Source: E44-bin89 sp034409565 (GTDB lineage: Bacteria; Chloroflexota; Dehalococcoidia; Dehalococcoidales; RBG-16-60-22). From it: 8,603 bases of DNA. Both the position numbers and the translations under genes were made by a program. Location: contig DAOUMS010000024.1 of the NCBI GenBank assembly GCA_034409565.1, positions 1-8,603 on the forward strand. Reading direction: 5' to 3'. The notes under the pieces were generated by a model that was given only the letters and a program-made list of their open reading frames with translations, had not been told where the DNA came from and ran no database searches. Below, piece after piece: positions 5,437-8,603 of this stretch (its first letter is position 1; every line of letters begins with the position of its first letter).

Positions 5437-6981
5437 CTAATGCCGGAAGTGCCTTTCGCCGGTAAACACCATGGCGATATTATGCCTGTCCGCCGCCTTG
5501 ATGGAATCTTCATCTCTGATTGAGCCGCCGGGCTGGATGATGGCGGTAACACCACCCTCCGCCGCCGCCTCCACCACGTCGGGGAAGGGGAACATAGCGT
5601 CGGAGGCAAGCACACTGCCCTTCGTCTTCTCCCCCGCCTTCTCTTTGGCGATTTGGGCACTGACGATGCGACTCGGCTGGCCAGCGCCCATGCCGACCAG
5701 TGTTTTGTCTTTAGCCAGCACAATGGCGTTGGACTTTATGTGCTTCACCGTGCGCCAGGCAAAAAGCAGGTCCTGGACTTCAGCCTCGGTCGGCGCACGC
5801 CTGGTCACCGTTTTTATTTTAACGCTGTCTTCCGCCAGAGAGTCGGAACTCTGCACCAGGAAACCGCCCCGCACCCGCCGGATATCCAAATAGCCTTCAT
5901 GGGAGGTGCCGTAAGACGGCGGCAGCGCCGCTTTTAAAATTCTCAGGTCTTTCTTGCGCTTCAGCACCTCGAGCGCTTTTTCCTCGTATTCAGGGGCAAT
6001 GACGATTTCGTAAAAGGTCGGCTTTATTGCCTCCGCCGTCGCCAGGTCAATGGCCCTGTTCACGGCAACGATGCCCCCGAAGGCGGCCACAGGGTCGCCA
6101 CTGAACGCCCGGCGGTAGGCCTCGGCAATGTTATCGTGGCTGGACAGGCCGCAGGGATTGGTATGCTTGATGATGGCCACGGTCGGCGCCGCGAAATCAA
6201 CAACCGCGCCCCACGCCGCATCAGCATCCAGAATGTTGTTGTAAGATAGCTCCTTGCCATGAAGCTGTTCCGCCCAGGTGATGCCGGTATCATGGCTCCC
6301 CCCGACCACCGGCTCGGCATAGAAGGCACCTTGTTGGTGCGGGTTCTCTCCATAGCGCAGGCTGTAGCGCTTTTTCAGGGCGATGGTCATAGCCTCGGGG
6401 AAGCCCTCCTCGCCCTGTCGCAGGTACTGAGCGATGGCGGTGTCATACATGGCCACGTGCTGAAACGCTTTCTGCGCCAGTCGCTTTTTTTCTTCCTGAA
6501 ACAGTGCCCCCTCACCCAGCTTTTCCAGAATTACCGGATAGTCCGCCGGGTCAACAACGACGATAACGCTGGGGAAGTTCTTGGCCGCCGCACGGAGCAG
6601 GGTCGGCCCACCGATATCGATATTTTCCAACGCTTCTTCTAATGTAACCCCTTCTTTGGCCACTATCTGCACAAAGGGATAGAGGTTGACCGCCACCAGG
6701 TCGATAGGCTCTATCTTGTTTTTGGTTAATTCCGCCATATGCGCTGGTATATCGCGCCGGGCGAGCAGTCCGCCGTGCACCATCGGATGCAGCGTCTTCA
6801 CCCTGCCGTCGAGTATCTCGGGAAAGCCGGTTATCTCAGAGATGCTCTTCACCGAAACGCCAGCTTCGGCGATGGCCTTCTTGGTACCGCCGGTGCTGAA
6901 AAGCTCAAAACCTAATTTACTCAGTCCCCGGGCAAATTCGGCAACGCCCGCTTTGTCAGAAACGCTGATTATGGCTCGCAT
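5437..6981 (-). CDS. purH: Bifunctional AICAR formyltransferase / IMP cyclohydrolase PurH
   Basis: A 514-aa enzyme for the last two steps of de novo purine synthesis: formylation of AICAR by 10-formyl-THF, then ring closure to IMP. Seen: an N-terminal MGS-like cyclohydrolase domain with RAIISVSDKAG (2-12), STGGTKKAIAEAG (29-41), EILDGRVKTLHPMVHGGLLARR (55-76) and NLYPF (99-103). The transformylase domain follows with KKRYSLRYGENPHQ (203-216), the catalytic KHTNPCG (K272, H273), AFGGIVAVN, and the usual C-terminus IQPGGSIRDEDSI...MVFTGERHFRH. Full length and intact. Start choice: ATG at 6981 has GGAGG (6993-6989) 7 nt upstream; a TTG one codon earlier (6984) is possible but only 4 nt from that site. 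It is preceded by a small membrane-protein gene (47-nt gap) and purM. Confidence 0.97.
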   Translation of the reverse strand: MRAIISVSDKAGVAEFARGLSKLGFELFSTGGTKKAIAEAGVSVKSISEITGFPEILDGRVKTLHPMVHGGLLARRDIPAHMAELTKNKIEPIDLVAVNLYPFVQIVAKEGVTLEEALENIDIGGPTLLRAAAKNFPSVIVVVDPADYPVILEKLGEGALFQEEKKRLAQKAFQHVAMYDTAIAQYLRQGEEGFPEAMTIALKKRYSLRYGENPHQQGAFYAEPVVGGSHDTGITWAEQLHGKELSYNNILDADAAWGAVVDFAAPTVAIIKHTNPCGLSSHDNIAEAYRRAFSGDPVAAFGGIVAVNRAIDLATAEAIKPTFYEIVIAPEYEEKALEVLKRKKDLRILKAALPPSYGTSHEGYLDIRRVRGGFLVQSSDSLAEDSVKIKTVTRRAPTEAEVQDLLFAWRTVKHIKSNAIVLAKDKTLVGMGAGQPSRIVSAQIAKEKAGEKTKGSVLASDAMFPFPDVVEAAAEGGVTAIIQPGGSIRDEDSIKAADRHNIAMVFTGERHFRH

Positions 6982-7028
6982 CAATAATCCTCCACGCTTA
7001 TTTCTCTATATCCTGTCAGGCCATCAGG

Positions 7029-7319
7029 CTAAGTGGCAAAGCCACCGATGAGATAGCAGGCCAGCCCGAACCCGATGCCGCCACAAAAAGCCATAAGCAG
7101 TGTTACATTGTCAAGTCCGGGCCCCCACTTCTTTCTCGATGCGGGATAGACGATAAAGAAGAGAGTCCCGCCAGCCACCGCCGCAATTCTGTGGTAACCA
7201 AATAGTCCGGTAACAAACCCGATTAAGCCCCCGGGTAAGGCCAGAACTGCAAAATAGCCAAATCCCCACCACACCAATTTCAATATACGTCTCGGTAAGG
7301 GCAGTTCCTCCAGCCTCAT
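7029..7319 (-). CDS. Small membrane protein of unknown function, inside the pur operon
   Basis: A 96-aa protein I do not recognise. Seen: a short basic N-terminus (R10, R11, K14), then three probable membrane segments at about 17-40 (WGFGYFAVLALPGGLIGFVTGLF), 44-60 (RIAAVAGGTLFFIVYP) and 72-94 (VTLLMAFCGGIGFGLACYLIGG). A polar, basic loop SRKKWGPGLDN joins the last two. The segments are rich in glycine and small residues, suggesting close helix packing. Its ATG overlaps the purM stop by 4 nt (ATGA), implying coupled translation, and purH follows after 47 nt. This tight fit shows it is a real gene of the operon, but it has no motif of a known purine enzyme. A transporter subunit or a membrane-organising role would be speculation. 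Confidence 0.75.
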   Translation of the reverse strand: MRLEELPLPRRILKLVWWGFGYFAVLALPGGLIGFVTGLFGYHRIAAVAGGTLFFIVYPASRKKWGPGLDNVTLLMAFCGGIGFGLACYLIGGFAT

Positions 7320-8350
7320 TCTATCACCACCCTCGCCTTCTCTGCCTGCCTTGCCACCCCACCAACTACCTTTGCCCCGCTTAACTTCCTGATAAGAGCG
7401 TCAACATTATCGGGGGCACAGATGAGCGCCATGCCGATACCCATATTGAATACCCTGAACATCTCATCCGAGTCAACATTGCCCCTGTCCTGAATCAGTT
7501 TGAATATGGGCAGTACCGTCCATGAGTTCTTATCAAGGTGGACAGCGAGGCCATCCGGCAGCACGCGGGGGATATTATCCACCAGGCCGCCGCCGGTAAT
7601 GTGCGCCATTCCTTTAACCAGGGGCAGTAGAGACTTTAGCTGGTTGTAATAGCAGCGGTGCGGCTCTAACAGTGCCTCGCCCAGCGTCCGCCCCAGTTCC
7701 GGATAATTCTTTTTGAACTCGCCGGCCTCAAAAATTTTGCGCACCAGAGAGTAGCCGTTGGTGTGCAGCCCGCTGGAGGGCAGGCCAATGACAGCATCGC
7801 CAGCTGCAATGTCCTTTCCCTTGATTATCCCGTCTTTCTCCACCACGCCGATGATGAAGCCGACCAGGTCGTAGTCCTCACCGGAATACAGGCCGGGCAT
7901 CTCGGCGGTCTCGCCGCCGATGAGGGCACAGCCGACCTCGCGGCAGGCCTTCGCCAGTCCTTGAGCAATCGCCGCTACCTGTTCCGGCACGAGCTTGCCC
8001 ATGGCAATGTAATCGAGAAAGAACAGGGGCTCCGCCCCGCAGGCAAAAATGTCGTTGACACAGTGATTGACCAGGTCAATGCCAATGGTATCATGTTTGC
8101 CCAGCGCGGCGGCTACCTTCAGCTTGGTGCCCACGCCGTCCACACTGGAAACGAGAACTGGCTGCCGGTACCCTTTTAACTCAAAGAAGCCGCCGAAGAA
8201 GCCGACGCCGCTCAATACCTCGGGGCGGTGGGTGGTCTTGGCCTGCTCCCCGATGAGTTTCTTGGCTCTTGCCGCAACATCAATGTCAACACCGGCGGCA
8301 GCGTAGGTATGCCTGACGGCTTTACTGTCCATACCTGAGTAACTGCACAT
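7316..8350 (-). CDS. purM: Phosphoribosylformylglycinamidine cyclo-ligase (AIR synthetase) PurM
   Basis: A 344-aa enzyme that closes FGAM to aminoimidazole ribonucleotide with ATP, step five of purine synthesis. Seen: TYAAAGVDID (15-24), SSVDGVGTKLKVA (68-80), GIDLVNHCVNDIFACGAEPLFFLDY (90-114), CALIGGETAEMPGLY, GLPSSGLHTNGYSLVR and AHITGGGLVDNIPRVLP. These are all hallmarks of the PurM/ATP-binding family, and length is normal. Start: ATG at 8350 lies only 5 nt after a perfect -10 box, so it would be read from a leaderless mRNA. ATG at 8332 gives a start (MDSKAVRHTYAAAGVDID) more like relatives, but its AGG is just 1 nt away, too close to act as a ribosome site. I keep the longer form; the true start is uncertain by six codons. 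It is first in the purM-purH-pncA-NAPRT operon. Confidence 0.96.
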   Translation of the reverse strand: MCSYSGMDSKAVRHTYAAAGVDIDVAARAKKLIGEQAKTTHRPEVLSGVGFFGGFFELKGYRQPVLVSSVDGVGTKLKVAAALGKHDTIGIDLVNHCVNDIFACGAEPLFFLDYIAMGKLVPEQVAAIAQGLAKACREVGCALIGGETAEMPGLYSGEDYDLVGFIIGVVEKDGIIKGKDIAAGDAVIGLPSSGLHTNGYSLVRKIFEAGEFKKNYPELGRTLGEALLEPHRCYYNQLKSLLPLVKGMAHITGGGLVDNIPRVLPDGLAVHLDKNSWTVLPIFKLIQDRGNVDSDEMFRVFNMGIGMALICAPDNVDALIRKLSGAKVVGGVARQAEKARVVIE

Positions 8351-8355
8351 AGCTC

Positions 8356-8383
8356 ATTATAACATCCACAGAGGTGAGTTCAA
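8356..8383 (-). promoter_or_regulatory. Promoter of the purM operon
   Basis: On the minus strand, -35 TTGAAC (8383-8378), a 16-nt spacer and a perfect -10 TATAAT (8361-8356). Transcription should start at about 8350-8348, at or within the first purM codon. There is thus no room for a riboswitch or a ribosome site before the ATG at 8350. Control must act at initiation or inside the operon. Confidence 0.72.
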
Positions 8384-8407
8384 AAGCCGCTACTGAGTTG
8401 ATTACTT

Positions 8408-8417
8408 ATGATATCAT
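8408..8417. promoter_or_regulatory. 10-bp palindrome in the divergent intergenic region
   Basis: ATGATATCAT is a perfect palindrome midway between the purM promoter and the ribosome site of the gene at 8459. Its position would allow control of either gene, but such short AT-rich dyads arise easily by chance. Confidence 0.2.
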
Positions 8418-8458
8418 TTGTCTAGAAATAAAGAATAAACTGAAGGGGGTAGCAAACG

Positions 8459-8603
8459 ATGCAACTAGATATCTCAACAATTTCAATTTGGGAAATTATA
8501 TCAATGTCAATAGCTTTTGGCGCTCTTATTTTCTCTTACCTGCGAGCAAGCGCCGCGTTAAAACAAGCGAATCTGGCCTCAGAATCCCTGAGCCGTCTGA
8601 CAC
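8459..8603 (+). CDS. Hypothetical protein with N-terminal membrane segment (3' end outside window)
   Basis: The first 48 residues of an unidentified protein; the frame stays open to the window end. Seen: MQLDISTISIWEIISMSIAFGALIFSYLRA, with one hydrophobic segment at about 8-28 followed by R30, then a polar, Ala/Ser/Leu-rich stretch (KQANLASESLSRLT) that could start a helix or coiled coil. This suggests a single-pass anchor with a cytoplasmic C-terminal part. AAGGGGG (8443-8449) lies 9 nt before ATG, a good ribosome site. The start is more AT-rich than its neighbours. It is divergent from purM; a weak -35 (TTGATT, 8398-8403) has no convincing -10. No function can be proposed. Confidence 0.65.
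   Translation, partial: MQLDISTISIWEIISMSIAFGALIFSYLRASAALKQANLASESLSRLT

Noticed and set aside
8351..8458. Riboswitch or purine-responsive leader upstream of purM
   Set aside because: The promoter lies directly at the purM start codon, leaving no transcribed leader, and no conserved purine aptamer core is visible.
1..8603. CRISPR array, insertion sequence, tRNA or rRNA gene
   Set aside because: No regularly spaced repeats, transposase-like protein, long terminal inverted repeats, or tRNA/rRNA signature sequences were seen on either strand.

Overview
The window is GC-rich, tightly packed bacterial chromosome made almost entirely of housekeeping genes, with one small metal/metalloid-type cassette between the two housekeeping blocks. 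The gene content and style (DUF2344 radical-SAM-linked protein, archaeal-like short nicotinate phosphoribosyltransferase, a Cys-rich ArsM paired with an AbrB-like protein) resemble anaerobic Chloroflexota such as Dehalococcoidia. That assignment is an inference from gene flavour, because the window holds no marker RNA.

Layout: (1) Positions 1-2611, plus strand: the 3' end of a CorC/HlyC-type CBS-domain protein, a stand-alone DUF2344 protein, and tRNA-Ile lysidine synthase TilS. They are separated by only 12 and 7 nt and probably form one transcript. A weak hairpin lies at the convergent junction with the next block. (2) Positions 2627-3802, minus strand: a two-gene operon of a 79-aa AbrB/SpoVT-fold protein with two Cys-Cys pairs, followed by arsenite methyltransferase arsM. 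It has a clear sigma-70-type promoter whose -10 box lies inside a perfect 16-bp palindrome, a classic operator position. (3) Positions 3885-8350, minus strand: a five-gene operon purM - small membrane protein - purH - nicotinamidase (pncA) - nicotinate phosphoribosyltransferase. A good promoter sits immediately upstream of purM, so close that purM looks leaderless. (4) From 8459, plus strand: the start of a divergent, more AT-rich gene for a protein with an N-terminal membrane segment, cut by the window end.

Together, block 3 joins two steps of purine synthesis (AIR formation; the last two steps to IMP) with the two-step route from nicotinamide to nicotinate mononucleotide. De novo purine synthesis and nicotinate salvage both draw on PRPP. 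Block 2 looks like a self-contained arsenic (or other thiophilic metal) response unit: a possible Cys-based AbrB regulator, an operator, and a detoxifying methyltransferase. This is the least ordinary part of the window, although its components belong to known families.
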